Shown piece after piece: positions 14,858 to 22,738 of a DNA stretch of 26,957 bases; the stretch's first letter is position 1, and each line of letters begins with the position of its first letter. The notes below the pieces were generated by a model. The model was not told the DNA's origin, ran no database searches, and saw nothing but the letters and a program-made list of their open reading frames with translations. The translations under genes and the position numbers were made by a program. Source of the stretch: a virus; the IMG/VR virus record IMGVR_UViG_3300034061_006238, positions 1 to 26,957 of that record. One strand, written 5' to 3'.

Positions 14858-17068
14858 TTACTCAAAAACTGATCCGTTCATGTCTTCCAGCAACTGGTTG
14901 GTCTGCTGCTGCTCCGACACCATTTTCTTCGTGTTGTCGGCAATCTTTTCGGTCACTGGCTTGCCGCCAGGTTTCATTCGGTCGAGGAAATGCCCACCGT
15001 AACTGCCAATGGCAGCGAACTGGGTCGCGTTCCGCATCTCCATTGCTGCCCCGTTCAGTTCGGGAGCATTCAGTTGCGGGATCACCCCATCCGGCAAACG
15101 GAGCTCAGGCACAGCGCGAGCCGGCCCGAGAGCAGTCGTCTTCTTCCGCTCTTCCTCGGCAATCAATGCGGCGCGTTCCGCCTCTTTCCGCAGATTCACC
15201 AGTTCCTCGAACAACGACCCTGTGTCCAAGGCCGATGCCACACTCTGACCGATTTGGTCAGGATCGAATTTATCCCAGAATTCAAAGTTGGAAATCGCGT
15301 TGTTGGCTTGGGCTCGAGCAGGTGCCATGCGGGCGTTGAACTGCTCACGGCTGATGTTCATTGACGCATAGTTGAGGTACTGGGCGTCGTGGTTCGACTT
15401 CGCATACTCCATCTTCAACCAAGTCAGTGATCTCATGACCCCGCGAATCGGGGCGATGGTCCCGGCAACCATGTCCTTCACGGTCGTATTGAAGAGTTCC
15501 GCAATCTCCTTCAGCGTCTTCGCGAAGGCAAATTTGATCGAGGTCATGAGGATGTTGATCGCCAGCATCATGTCGCCGGCCTTGAGGGCATTGGCGATGC
15601 CATCGAACGCATACCTCGCGGTCGTGACCATCCAGTCAGACCAACTCGCGAAGTGCTCACCGACGTTGTTCATCGTGAGTCCCCAGTCGTTGAACGCCAG
15701 GATCACTGCACCAATCAGGACCGGGATCCCAATCCAAGGGTTGAGCAGCAAAGGCACCAACGCAGCGAACGTGGTCATCGCGGAGATGGCAGTCGTCAAG
15801 GCGAACGTCAGGGGACCCAGCAATGTGCCGATGGTCGAGATCGCAAAGGAGACGCCAATCAAAGCGGCACCAAAGGCACCTGCGGCACCTGCCCCAACCA
15901 GCAACTGCACCAAGAAGTCCTTGTTGTTCTTGACCAGAGAGTCGAACTTGCCGATCAAGTCAGTCACCGCGGCGAGGAAACCGTTCAGGTGACCCTGAAG
16001 CAGTTCACCAATGGAGATCTGCAAACCCTCGAAGGCACTGGTCATGTAGTCGAAACTACCGGTCAGTGTGTTCATCATCGTGCCGGCAAACTTGCGGGCG
16101 GCACCCGTCGAGTTGTAGAGCGACTTCTCCATCTCTCGGAAGATGACGGCACCGTTTGCAACTGCCTTGGCAAAACCTGATGCCTGGCGGTTGTCGAAAA
16201 TGTCGCCTAAGAATCGCATCCGCTCGGCAGTGCCCATCCCCCCAAGTTTTACCTCGAACTGGCGAATGACCTCAGACAACGAAGCAAAGTTTCCCTCGAG
16301 GGTGTCGATGTCAACTCCGAGCTCAGTCAACCGCTCGCGAGCCATTTGGCTTGGCGAGGTCAAGGCCAGCAGCGCACCACGCAGAGTCGTACCAGCCATG
16401 TCGGCCTTGATACCCGCATTGGACATCATCTGAAGGAAGACCGTTGCTTCCTCAAACGACGCGCCTGCACTGGACGCAATCGCACCAGCGTAGGTGAACG
16501 CATGACCGAGTTCCCGCAAGTCGGTATTGGCGGTCTGGGTTGCCTTGGTCAAAACGTCAATCGCGGTCCCGACATCGTCGGCCGAGATGTTCATGGAGTT
16601 CATGATCTGGGCAGCAATGTCCGCTGCCTCGGCAACATCCATTTCACCAGCGGCGGCGAGGTCCAGAATCGGCAGCATTGCCGCCAGGATCTGGTTGGTC
16701 TTGAAATTGGCCTGTGCCAACGTCGCCATGCCTCGAGCAGCGTCTGAGGCTGTGAATTGAGTCTCAGCACCCAACTTCTTCGCCGTATCCCACAGTGCTT
16801 GGAACTCAGCTTTGGTTGGAGTAATGATGGCGTTGACCTTCGCCATGGATTTCTCAAATCCAGCGAACGTCCTCGAGGCAGCGGCAGTCGGGCCCAGGAT
16901 CGCCAACGAAGCAGTGCCCAGTTTCGCTCCGAGAGCACCAACCCGCTGGCCGAATGCCGCAAGCTTCCGCTCGGCCAGCATCAAACCACCGGACAAGCGG
17001 TCGTTCACGCCGAGGGTGACATACGCACCACCGGCACGAATTTTCATCCCTAATGCACCGGTGCTCAT
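14858..17068 (-). CDS. Tail tape measure protein, TP901 family
   Basis: This 736-residue protein has the N-terminal tape-measure domain with segments such as FEKSMAKVNAIITP, LGAETQFTASDAARGMATLAQA, DLRELGHAFTYAG and GTTLRGALLAL, typical of TP901-type tape measures. Residues about 380-465 are strongly hydrophobic (several possible membrane-inserting segments, including FGAALIGVSFAIST), as expected for DNA passage through the host membrane. The C-terminus is charged and helical. It sets tail length and is ejected with DNA. At the rough rule of 0.15 nm per residue the tail would be near 110 nm. The start overlaps the upstream stop (ATGA). Confidence 0.95.
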   Translation of the reverse strand: MSTGALGMKIRAGGAYVTLGVNDRLSGGLMLAERKLAAFGQRVGALGAKLGTASLAILGPTAAASRTFAGFEKSMAKVNAIITPTKAEFQALWDTAKKLGAETQFTASDAARGMATLAQANFKTNQILAAMLPILDLAAAGEMDVAEAADIAAQIMNSMNISADDVGTAIDVLTKATQTANTDLRELGHAFTYAGAIASSAGASFEEATVFLQMMSNAGIKADMAGTTLRGALLALTSPSQMARERLTELGVDIDTLEGNFASLSEVIRQFEVKLGGMGTAERMRFLGDIFDNRQASGFAKAVANGAVIFREMEKSLYNSTGAARKFAGTMMNTLTGSFDYMTSAFEGLQISIGELLQGHLNGFLAAVTDLIGKFDSLVKNNKDFLVQLLVGAGAAGAFGAALIGVSFAISTIGTLLGPLTFALTTAISAMTTFAALVPLLLNPWIGIPVLIGAVILAFNDWGLTMNNVGEHFASWSDWMVTTARYAFDGIANALKAGDMMLAINILMTSIKFAFAKTLKEIAELFNTTVKDMVAGTIAPIRGVMRSLTWLKMEYAKSNHDAQYLNYASMNISREQFNARMAPARAQANNAISNFEFWDKFDPDQIGQSVASALDTGSLFEELVNLRKEAERAALIAEEERKKTTALGPARAVPELRLPDGVIPQLNAPELNGAAMEMRNATQFAAIGSYGGHFLDRMKPGGKPVTEKIADNTKKMVSEQQQTNQLLEDMNGSVFE

Positions 17069-17703
17069 TTAATGCAGTCCTTCCAGATCTCTTTGTAAAG
17101 CGGACTAGTCGTGAAGATCTTCAAAGCAGGGTTGGCGTACGGGCGAGGACGGATCTTCCTTCGCACCTTGGATTGAGCCTGGAGAGGGTTCTTCCGCCGA
17201 TACCAACTCGGAGGTTGAGAACCCTTCGCCCATGTGCGAGGCAGCATCGTGCCACCGCGGTAGAACTGATTGCCGACCCAAACACCACCCTTCTTTGCCT
17301 TCCGCCGCTTCGGCATCTTCTTCCGCTTGCGGAACGTCTTCACCATCGTGTAGCCACCGTACTCGAGCGCACCGGGCACCGGACTGATGTTCGGCTTGCT
17401 GCGGTCGAGTTGAGGACCGATGATCACCTTTTCCGAAGAGGCCACGAACTGAATCGTGTTCTTGATGCCGGGGAGGAAGTGGGCGTAAGGAGGAGTCCCA
17501 ACAGGTGATGCCAGGTTCGGGTTCTTGCGGTGCTTGATCAAACGCCGCATAATCCCCCGAACGTAAGCACCACCTCGACGGAACGCATTCAGCTTGCCCT
17601 TTTTCGCCCGCTTGAGAATCGTCTGGAAATTCGTCTGCGAACGAAAGGACATCGAGATGATGGAGTTCTTACCCTGATGTGCTATCTTCAGCATGTTCGC
17701 CAT
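17065..17703 (-). CDS. HK97 gp10-like minor tail / tail completion protein
   Basis: This very basic 212-residue protein has the order seen in HK97 gp10-like proteins: an N-terminal helix with a basic region, GTPPYAHFLPG followed by NTIQF, VIIGP, LEYGG, and a final RPYANPAL motif with a helical tail. A Lys/Arg-rich insert (FRKRKKMPKRRKAKKGG, about 127-143) is longer than usual. Such proteins sit at the head-tail neck and help tail completion. Here the gene lies between the chaperone and tape measure genes, whereas it usually precedes the tube gene. The start (GGAG ribosome site, 8-base spacing) is 35 bases inside the end of the frameshifted chaperone reading frame. Confidence 0.7.
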   Translation of the reverse strand: MANMLKIAHQGKNSIISMSFRSQTNFQTILKRAKKGKLNAFRRGGAYVRGIMRRLIKHRKNPNLASPVGTPPYAHFLPGIKNTIQFVASSEKVIIGPQLDRSKPNISPVPGALEYGGYTMVKTFRKRKKMPKRRKAKKGGVWVGNQFYRGGTMLPRTWAKGSQPPSWYRRKNPLQAQSKVRRKIRPRPYANPALKIFTTSPLYKEIWKDCIK

Positions 17704-18103
17704 AGGGATCTCTCCACGGTTTCAACCGACCTTTCAGGCTTTGCAGTGCATTGCCGGTCGCTGCCTGACCTCGTCTCGCGTCCTCTCGACGGTAAGGGTG
17801 GAAGTCCTGCACCTTCACTCCCGGTTTCACCAGTCCCGCCACGCAGGACAGCAAAGCCGAGGTGTGGTCCCAAGCTGCGTACTCATGAGCCTCGAGCATC
17901 CCCTGCAACTCACCGAAGGTGAATGGCCTGGGGTCGAGTCTCAGGATTCCTGCTGCTCGGAAAATAAGTCCCCAATAACCGAGTCGATCCGCTTGTCCAT
18001 CTGGTTCTGACTCTCCAGAATCTGACTCTCCACCTTCGTCGCCACTTTCTCCAGTCCCATGTTCAACTGACGGGTCATCGCGCCGAATGCCCGTCGTTGC
18101 AAC
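17669..18103 (-). CDS. T-domain of tail assembly chaperone, made by -1 frameshift (G-T fusion)
   Basis: This reading frame is open without a stop from the slippery site (18103) to 17669 (144 codons) and has no convincing start of its own. After an acidic linker it contains YWGLIFRAAGILRLDPRPFT, FGELQGMLEA, AWDHTSALL and a final DFHPY. This is the recognisable pattern of the second part of lambda-like G-T chaperones (small proteins next to tape measures with WG, ELxxM, AW and DFHP). A -1 slip would join it to the first 108 residues of the G protein, giving about 252 residues. The fusion protein recruits the tape measure and tube protein in lambda; the same is inferred here. A TTG at 17908 is a poor alternative start because it would cut the domain in two. 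Confidence 0.8.
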   Translation of the reverse strand, partial: VATTGIRRDDPSVEHGTGESGDEGGESDSGESEPDGQADRLGYWGLIFRAAGILRLDPRPFTFGELQGMLEAHEYAAWDHTSALLSCVAGLVKPGVKVQDFHPYRREDARRGQAATGNALQSLKGRLKPWRDPYGEHAEDSTSG

Positions 18104-18426
18104 TTTTTTAGGCTGGAGGTCACTCCAAACAAGAAGGCTTCAACAGCAGCGTCAAGAGTCTCACCACCGAGGGCATCCGCGAAGTCCTTGTCACTGACCG
18201 ACAGGTCCTTCCGCTGATCTCGAGTGAGCAGCAGCAGAATGTCGACCAGTTTCCAACTGTCGACAATCAACTCATGCAGCAAACCAGACTTCGGGTCAAT
18301 CAGTTGATTGACGTCCAGGTTCATCTCGTCGCGAAGGAGCATTGCCTTCCCGACCGAAATCTTGAGGTTCCAACGACGACCAAGTTCGTCGTCAAACCAT
18401 GTCTTCAATTCTTCCGTCTCGCTCAT
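17941..18426 (-). CDS. Tail assembly chaperone, G-type protein
   Basis: This 161-residue protein has WNLKISVGKAMLLRDEMNLDVN, then LLHELIVDSWKLVDILLLLTRDQ and a helical, acidic C-terminus. This pattern matches small proteins upstream of tape measure genes in phages. I chose the ATG at 18426 because it has an AAAGGAG ribosome site 8 bases away and starts 4 bases after the upstream gene; the longer frame upstream only overlaps that gene. In lambda the G protein and its frameshifted G-T form act in a fixed ratio to assemble the tail shaft and are absent from the virion. Confidence 0.8.
   Translation of the reverse strand: MSETEELKTWFDDELGRRWNLKISVGKAMLLRDEMNLDVNQLIDPKSGLLHELIVDSWKLVDILLLLTRDQRKDLSVSDKDFADALGGETLDAAVEAFLFGVTSSLKKLQRRAFGAMTRQLNMGLEKVATKVESQILESQNQMDKRIDSVIGDLFSEQQES
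18069..18109 (-). promoter_or_regulatory. Predicted -1 ribosomal frameshift site (slippery heptamer plus stem-loop)
   Basis: Within the G gene the codons CTA AAA AAG contain A AAA AAG (18109-18103), the classic X XXY YYZ heptamer also used by E. coli dnaX. After a 7-base spacer, GACGGGCAT (18095-18087) can pair with ATG (18078-18076) and CCCGTC (18074-18069), with one bulged A and an 8-base loop. The -1 frame entered is the one encoding the T domain. Confidence 0.85.
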
Positions 18427-18430
18427 CGTC

Positions 18431-18667
18431 TCACTCCTTTCCAGGACAGCCACAATCCTCCACAATCGGCTCAACGTCACTGACCTCGGCAAGTTGCCGC
18501 AGGTCCTTGACCTTGATGAAAACCGGTGTCCCGCCGGGGATGTGCCCAGGGACTTCCATCCCGAAGGCACGAAGGTCCCGAGCATTGATCGCAATGTCGT
18601 GTTCGTCGGGATAGATTTTCAGTTGCTCAATTTTTTCACCGAGAAGTTGTTTTGCCTCAGGTGTCAT
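18431..18667 (-). CDS. Small tail-region protein (78 aa)
   Basis: A 78-residue protein with a TAGGAG ribosome site 8 bases before the ATG. It includes IAINARDLRAFGMEVPGHIPGGTPVF and ends with an acidic stretch and DCGCPGK. The Cys-x-Cys pair near the C-terminus could bind a metal or form a disulphide. I recognise no family. It lies between the small tail protein gene and the chaperone gene, 4 bases from the latter, so it belongs to the tail-assembly unit. Confidence 0.65.
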   Translation of the reverse strand: MTPEAKQLLGEKIEQLKIYPDEHDIAINARDLRAFGMEVPGHIPGGTPVFIKVKDLRQLAEVSDVEPIVEDCGCPGKE

Positions 18668-18678
18668 CGTCTCGTCTC

Positions 18679-19038
18679 CTAAGCGTTAAACCAATCCAGT
18701 TTGACCTTGCATGCCGCCACATTGGCAATTCCATACAACGTCACACCGGAGTCAAGATAGAAAACCGCAATCCCACCTTCCGGTAGAAGTCGGATTGCAT
18801 TCGCACCGGTTGAAAAACGCAACCGGACAAAGTTCGTGTTGTCGAGGTTTGTGGCAATGACGTAACCCGGTCCCCCGTCACCAAAGGGAATCGTCTCTTC
18901 GGTCGTCCCGATGTCTTGGCAGACGGCACCTGCTCGAGCAGTCGTCTGGTCGAACTTGCGAGTGACATTCTGGAAGACATGCTTCAGATTGCCATTGACG
19001 ACCTGACCACCAACCGTGATTGAGATTTCATCTGCCAT
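18679..19038 (-). CDS. Small tail-associated protein (119 aa)
   Basis: A 119-residue beta-rich protein (ISITVGGQVVNGNLKHVF, GPGYVIATNLDNTNFVRLRF, GGIAVFYLDSG) with no signal peptide. The fold resembles small tail, head-tail or decoration proteins, but no family could be named. It begins after the intrinsic terminator that follows the tail tube gene and has its own GGAG ribosome site 6 bases before the ATG. It is therefore probably expressed at a lower level than the tube protein. Confidence 0.65.
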   Translation of the reverse strand: MADEISITVGGQVVNGNLKHVFQNVTRKFDQTTARAGAVCQDIGTTEETIPFGDGGPGYVIATNLDNTNFVRLRFSTGANAIRLLPEGGIAVFYLDSGVTLYGIANVAACKVKLDWFNA

Positions 19039-19055
19039 TTAACGCTCCAGATTTG

Positions 19056-19088
19056 AAAAAACGGCAGGGGGATTGCTCCCCCGTGCCG
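19056..19088 (-). terminator. Intrinsic terminator after the tail tube gene
   Basis: On the minus strand, CGGCA, a G and a CCCCC/GGGGG block form a 10-bp stem with one bulged G (19062-19071 with 19078-19088) and a 6-base loop. It is followed directly by six T (19061-19056). It lies in an 82-base gap after the tail tube gene and before the next tail gene. It probably acts partially, because the downstream tail genes need to be transcribed from the same operon. Confidence 0.85.
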
Positions 19089-19120
19089 CCACGCCGAGAC
19101 GAAAGACGTTCTCGTAAATG

Positions 19121-19603
19121 CTAGGTTCCCGCAACGTCGTACCAAGACAGTTCGACGAATGCGCTCGAACCGTTCTCGAAGTAGCAGGGTTTCAGACTGA
19201 TGTCGACAGTCATGCCATCGGCCAAGGGGAACTCCATCGAGTTCGTGAAGACCTTGAATCCACCGCGGATGCCTTCAGCGGCACCATTGGCACCAGAGAT
19301 CGTGTTGCTCATCAACGCGAACTCGGCACCACATCCGCTGAGGAACAAACCGCGAATGGTCTCGCAGTTGGCGTTGTTGGTGCGGTAGGTCAGCTTGCCG
19401 CTGATCTCCACATCGATGCCGCCATGGTCGTACAGCTTGAACTTGGTGTTTCGGTCGGAAACGTCGAACTCCTCTGCGGTCATCGACAGCGAGAGGTCGC
19501 GAGCTTCCTTGATTTCAGTCCAAGTCGGACTGGCAACAGTGCCGGAATTGTGATACAGCTTTGCATCACGACCGGAGTTCTTCGAGCAAAAAGTCGTAGG
19601 CAT
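19121..19603 (-). CDS. Major tail tube protein
   Basis: A 160-residue protein of the usual size for a tail tube subunit. It is beta-rich, with WTEIKEARDLSLSMTAEEFDVSD, HGGIDVEISGKLTYR and TVDISLKPCYF, resembling major tail proteins with alternating polar and hydrophobic strands. The gene lies between the tail terminator-like gene and the chaperones, as in lambda (V). A strong terminator follows it, a usual sign of a highly made virion protein. GAGG is 7 bases before the ATG, inside the end of the preceding gene. Confidence 0.75.
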   Translation of the reverse strand: MPTTFCSKNSGRDAKLYHNSGTVASPTWTEIKEARDLSLSMTAEEFDVSDRNTKFKLYDHGGIDVEISGKLTYRTNNANCETIRGLFLSGCGAEFALMSNTISGANGAAEGIRGGFKVFTNSMEFPLADGMTVDISLKPCYFENGSSAFVELSWYDVAGT

Positions 19604-19604
19604 G

Positions 19605-20147
19605 TTAGGACCTCAGTTTTTCAAAGTGATAGACGAAATTTGTGACCCCCATGAACACGCCCTCTGTCCGAAGGACCTGCGGGTCGTAGGCTGGGTTGTT
19701 CTCCCAAGGTAAAATCAATCTGGCAGTGTGCGCTGGCTGGATTTCCACCGAGTTACCGTCCACCACTGCTGGCAACGTCAACTGCTGTTGCGAATCCCAA
19801 CTGAGAAAGTCCTGGATCTGCTCCACAAGTGAAAGGCAGTCCTCGACATCAACCTCCCGGCTGGAAGCATTGATGCCGACACTTTTCGCCACGCCCACGC
19901 TGATCGTGTACTTGAGGTACTCCCAAGCACGGTCGTGTTCGTTGTGCTCCACTGCGCCGAAAACGACAAAGCACTTAGCCGTCTGAAGGTTCTCCTTCTG
20001 CATTTCCGGAACAGCAGACCTTTCAAAAGCCACAGGGATAACCCAGTCGGTTTCATCGGATTCGCTCCAATACGGAGCAGACCCGTTCTCCAACAGGGTG
20101 AGCACCGCATCAGCGATTCTTACGCCGACCGACTTCCTGTATGCCAT
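19605..20147 (-). CDS. Tail terminator-like / neck protein (180 aa)
   Basis: A 180-residue protein with an N-terminal helix (GVRIADAVLTLLENG), a beta hairpin including KCFVVFGA, an EYLKYTISVGVAK strand and a helix with DCLSLVEQIQDFL. This arrangement and its place just before the tube gene match tail terminator (lambda U-like) proteins, which cap the tail tube and join it to the head. Its ATG is coupled to the preceding gene (TAATG, 20149-20145). The assignment is mostly from position and size. Confidence 0.6.
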   Translation of the reverse strand: MAYRKSVGVRIADAVLTLLENGSAPYWSESDETDWVIPVAFERSAVPEMQKENLQTAKCFVVFGAVEHNEHDRAWEYLKYTISVGVAKSVGINASSREVDVEDCLSLVEQIQDFLSWDSQQQLTLPAVVDGNSVEIQPAHTARLILPWENNPAYDPQVLRTEGVFMGVTNFVYHFEKLRS

Positions 20148-20542
20148 TACAGATCCTTAGCCTCTCTTGTGTGGATCCTCCAGATCGTCCTCGATGAATC
20201 GCTGAACCGATTCGGTTCACCAGCCACCGGAAGAACCTGGAACGTCACCACCAACCCATCAATCGTCTCGTCAATCTGGTCATCGGGCTGTGGCGACATG
20301 AGCTCACCCCCAATGATGTATTCTTTCACATCGATGAAGTAATCACGGAATCTGACCGTGACCACCATCTCCTCGCTCTGGAACTCTTCCGAACGAGTCT
20401 CACCAATGGTCGCAATCGCGTAGCCCAGTTTCGCCACCCCACCGACATACCTGCGGAGAACGACAGGCCGACCCGAGATCCGCTTTTGCGGACCTCGAGT
20501 GGCAAGAATCGCTCTCTCAACAGGTGTCGGCATTGGCGTCAA
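20147..20542 (-). CDS. Head-tail connector / head closure-like protein (131 aa)
   Basis: The gene follows the capsid gene at once, with a TTG (20542) or ATG (20533) start and no strong ribosome site. It may depend on coupling from the capsid gene. The protein is mostly beta-rich (KLGYAIATIGETR, MVVTVRFRDYF, IDGLVVTFQVLPVAG) and of the size expected for neck proteins that bridge portal and tail. No catalytic motif is present. The role is inferred from its position between capsid and tail terminator-like genes. Confidence 0.6.
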   Translation of the reverse strand: MTPMPTPVERAILATRGPQKRISGRPVVLRRYVGGVAKLGYAIATIGETRSEEFQSEEMVVTVRFRDYFIDVKEYIIGGELMSPQPDDQIDETIDGLVVTFQVLPVAGEPNRFSDSSRTIWRIHTREAKDL

Positions 20543-20548
20543 TCAGGA

Positions 20549-21487
20549 CTAGGTTTCGATTGCTTCGGTGCTGGTGATTGCTTCCGTCACGATGATCGGA
20601 ATGCCTTCAACCTCACGCGGAATCGGAGCGGGAGCACCGGTCGCATTGGTCGCGGTGCGCGACTCACGCAACTGACGCAGCGAGCGTCGGTTCATCACGA
20701 CATGGGTCGGAGCACGACCACCAGGGAACTTGGACAGCGCGGTGTAGATCAGGTCGTCGGTCAACCCCTTGCCCGAGTCTTCGGTCAAGTTGGCAATCCG
20801 GACGATATCAAACGCGCCACCGATTTGCAGACCACACCAGGCCGAGCCGGGAGTGTAGTAAGCAGGGAAGTGCTTGCCGTCGCCGTCGAGCATGTCGAGC
20901 ACAACGGTCTCGCCCAGTTCGATGGGATTGTCGTCACGCATGACCGAGCACATTGCGTTCTCGCTCGCGGTGATGAGCCACACTGACGAACCAGTGTTGG
21001 CGGATGAACCAGCGGCGTTGACCACCATGGTGTCGGCCAAGGCGTCGAACTGAGCGTTGTCGAGCAGACCGGCGAAACCGCCAGCATCACCCACGCCAGT
21101 GCCGTAGAAGATCTGCTTCTCATAGTGATAGAAAGCAGACTTCAGATGCCGCAGACCTTCGCGAGCAATCAGGGCAGGAGCACCACCCTTCCGCCAGGCC
21201 TTGGCGAGGGCATAGTCAACTGCCCATGAAAAATCGAGGACCTTGAGGTCCAACGACACGACGGTGTCGACAGAGTGGTCGAGTTCACGACCCGCATTCA
21301 CGGCGCGGAAACCGACGACAGGAGCACCAGTCTCCTTGACGTACTTGTGGTTCGTGCCATTGCTGGACGGAACCATCGGTAGGGACATCAGGACCGGAGC
21401 GGCGAGGCTCAGGTCGGTAACTTGGGCAGGCGAGAGATCGAGGGCATCGCCCACGAAGTCTGCCAATACGTAAATGTCATCAGCCAT
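20549..21487 (-). CDS. Major capsid protein (HK97-type fold)
   Basis: A 312-residue protein immediately after the portal and maturation protease genes, where the capsid gene is found in lambda-like phages. The sequence has an N-terminal stretch, then SWAVDYALAKAWRKG and HLKSAFYHYEKQIFYGTG (a spine-helix-like segment), a central beta domain and the conserved LSKFPGGRAPTHVVMNRRSLRQL near the C-terminus. A strong AAAGGA ribosome site precedes the ATG. The family was inferred from context and general resemblance to HK97-type capsids. Confidence 0.8.
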   Translation of the reverse strand: MADDIYVLADFVGDALDLSPAQVTDLSLAAPVLMSLPMVPSSNGTNHKYVKETGAPVVGFRAVNAGRELDHSVDTVVSLDLKVLDFSWAVDYALAKAWRKGGAPALIAREGLRHLKSAFYHYEKQIFYGTGVGDAGGFAGLLDNAQFDALADTMVVNAAGSSANTGSSVWLITASENAMCSVMRDDNPIELGETVVLDMLDGDGKHFPAYYTPGSAWCGLQIGGAFDIVRIANLTEDSGKGLTDDLIYTALSKFPGGRAPTHVVMNRRSLRQLRESRTATNATGAPAPIPREVEGIPIIVTEAITSTEAIET

Positions 21488-21535
21488 CAGAAAATCCTTT
21501 CAAAGGTAAACGTCAAAATGTTCAGGACACCAAGA

Positions 21536-22738
21536 CTAGCCGGGAAGGCGAATCTTGGACGCAAAACCACCTCGAGTCTTCGAGGGAGACGTTGGATCAC
21601 CTCCTCCCTGGGACAAAGGCACTGACTCGGACTGTTTCGACAGTTCGAGTTCTTTCCGCAACTTCTCGTTCTCAGCTTGCAGTTGCCCAAGCTTGCGTGA
21701 CTGTGCTTCCGCGAAGGAAATCCCTTCGATGAACCAGAATGCACCTTGTTCACCAAACTCACAGACAAACCGCTTGAGCTCTTCCCGAGTGTTGTCGGAA
21801 GACAATTCGGCAGCGTTGGCTGGCTTGACTTCAGGCACTGCAACCGTCTCCGCGGCAGGTGCAACTGGAGTTTCGACAACCTCGACTTCGGCAGCAGACT
21901 CTTGGAAGTTTCCTTCGGCCAGCTTGCCCAGTTCATTTGCTTTCACGATTGATAATCCTCTCGTTGAAAGAAACCTCTTCAAGAATCCGCCAACCCTGTC
22001 AGGGTCAACACCGAGCATCACAAGCTCGGGTTTGGCACCGGTCGCCTCACCAGTGATATAGGAAAGGAGTGCTTCTGCCTCCTGGAAAACCTCGTCCCTT
22101 GCGAACAAACCATCGGGGTTCGCCGCGGGGTCGTCCACAATGTCCACAGCGCGAAGCTTCGCCAATCGGACATGCGGATGGTTGTTCACGTTGAGCGGAT
22201 CCGGTGACTTGAACCCACTGATGTCCAAGTATCCGTTCTTGTCGATGATCGCTCCATGCTGGAGCATAAATGCAACCTCGGCCTGTGGGTCCCGAGTAAA
22301 GCTGATCGACGCGCCGAAGCTGGACGGGTCCTCGCCGGCTCGCTCGAGGATGTGGGCACCCAGGTCGCCTTCCGGCGTCTTGCGAGACGACTTCCAGAAA
22401 TGGAGGTCACCGCGGACAACGTCGGTCGATTCCGAGGGGGCCCAAGTCACGCGACCGAGTCCCTTCGCCAGCCCATCACCACTCATGTCGGGGTGCGTGT
22501 AGCGGCTTTTGACACCAGCCTCACTCACCCGCATCGCACCATCAACCTGCGAAATGAACGTAGTGTCGATCCATGCGTCGTGGCCCAAGGCCTCGCCACG
22601 GGTAATGACGGCGAGCCCGGTGACGAGGCCGGCACCGAAACGACCGCCCGAGTCCCGAACGGACGAGGAGGTAGCAAGACCTCGCCCGACAGGAGCACGG
22701 TAGTACGTTGGTGCCTTATCGAGATTGTGTTTCGCCAT
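21536..22738 (-). CDS. Prohead maturation protease with scaffold-like C-terminus
   Basis: A 400-residue protein. The N-terminal half carries SRYTHPDMSGDGLAKGLGR (His82), GDLHF, PEGDLGAHILERA and FGASISF (Ser144), the His and Ser pattern of an S78-like phage head protease. It is followed by an acidic, Ala/Pro-rich linker and a coiled coil (LQAENEKLRKELELSK, about 355-372), which probably acts as an internal scaffold. The enzyme is expected to cleave capsid and scaffold proteins inside the prohead. The start lies 23 bases inside the portal gene with an AGGGA ribosome site. The predicted fusion of protease and scaffold is comparable to lambda C/Nu3. Confidence 0.8.
   Translation of the reverse strand: MAKHNLDKAPTYYRAPVGRGLATSSSVRDSGGRFGAGLVTGLAVITRGEALGHDAWIDTTFISQVDGAMRVSEAGVKSRYTHPDMSGDGLAKGLGRVTWAPSESTDVVRGDLHFWKSSRKTPEGDLGAHILERAGEDPSSFGASISFTRDPQAEVAFMLQHGAIIDKNGYLDISGFKSPDPLNVNNHPHVRLAKLRAVDIVDDPAANPDGLFARDEVFQEAEALLSYITGEATGAKPELVMLGVDPDRVGGFLKRFLSTRGLSIVKANELGKLAEGNFQESAAEVEVVETPVAPAAETVAVPEVKPANAAELSSDNTREELKRFVCEFGEQGAFWFIEGISFAEAQSRKLGQLQAENEKLRKELELSKQSESVPLSQGGGDPTSPSKTRGGFASKIRLPG

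Noticed and set aside
13913-14872. Plus-strand open frame of 319 codons
   Set aside because: It mirrors the 305-residue structural gene, which has coupled starts and stops with its neighbours.
17941-18594. Longer 217-residue start for the G chaperone
   Set aside because: The added residues overlap the 78-residue gene in another frame; the ATG at 18426 has an excellent ribosome site.
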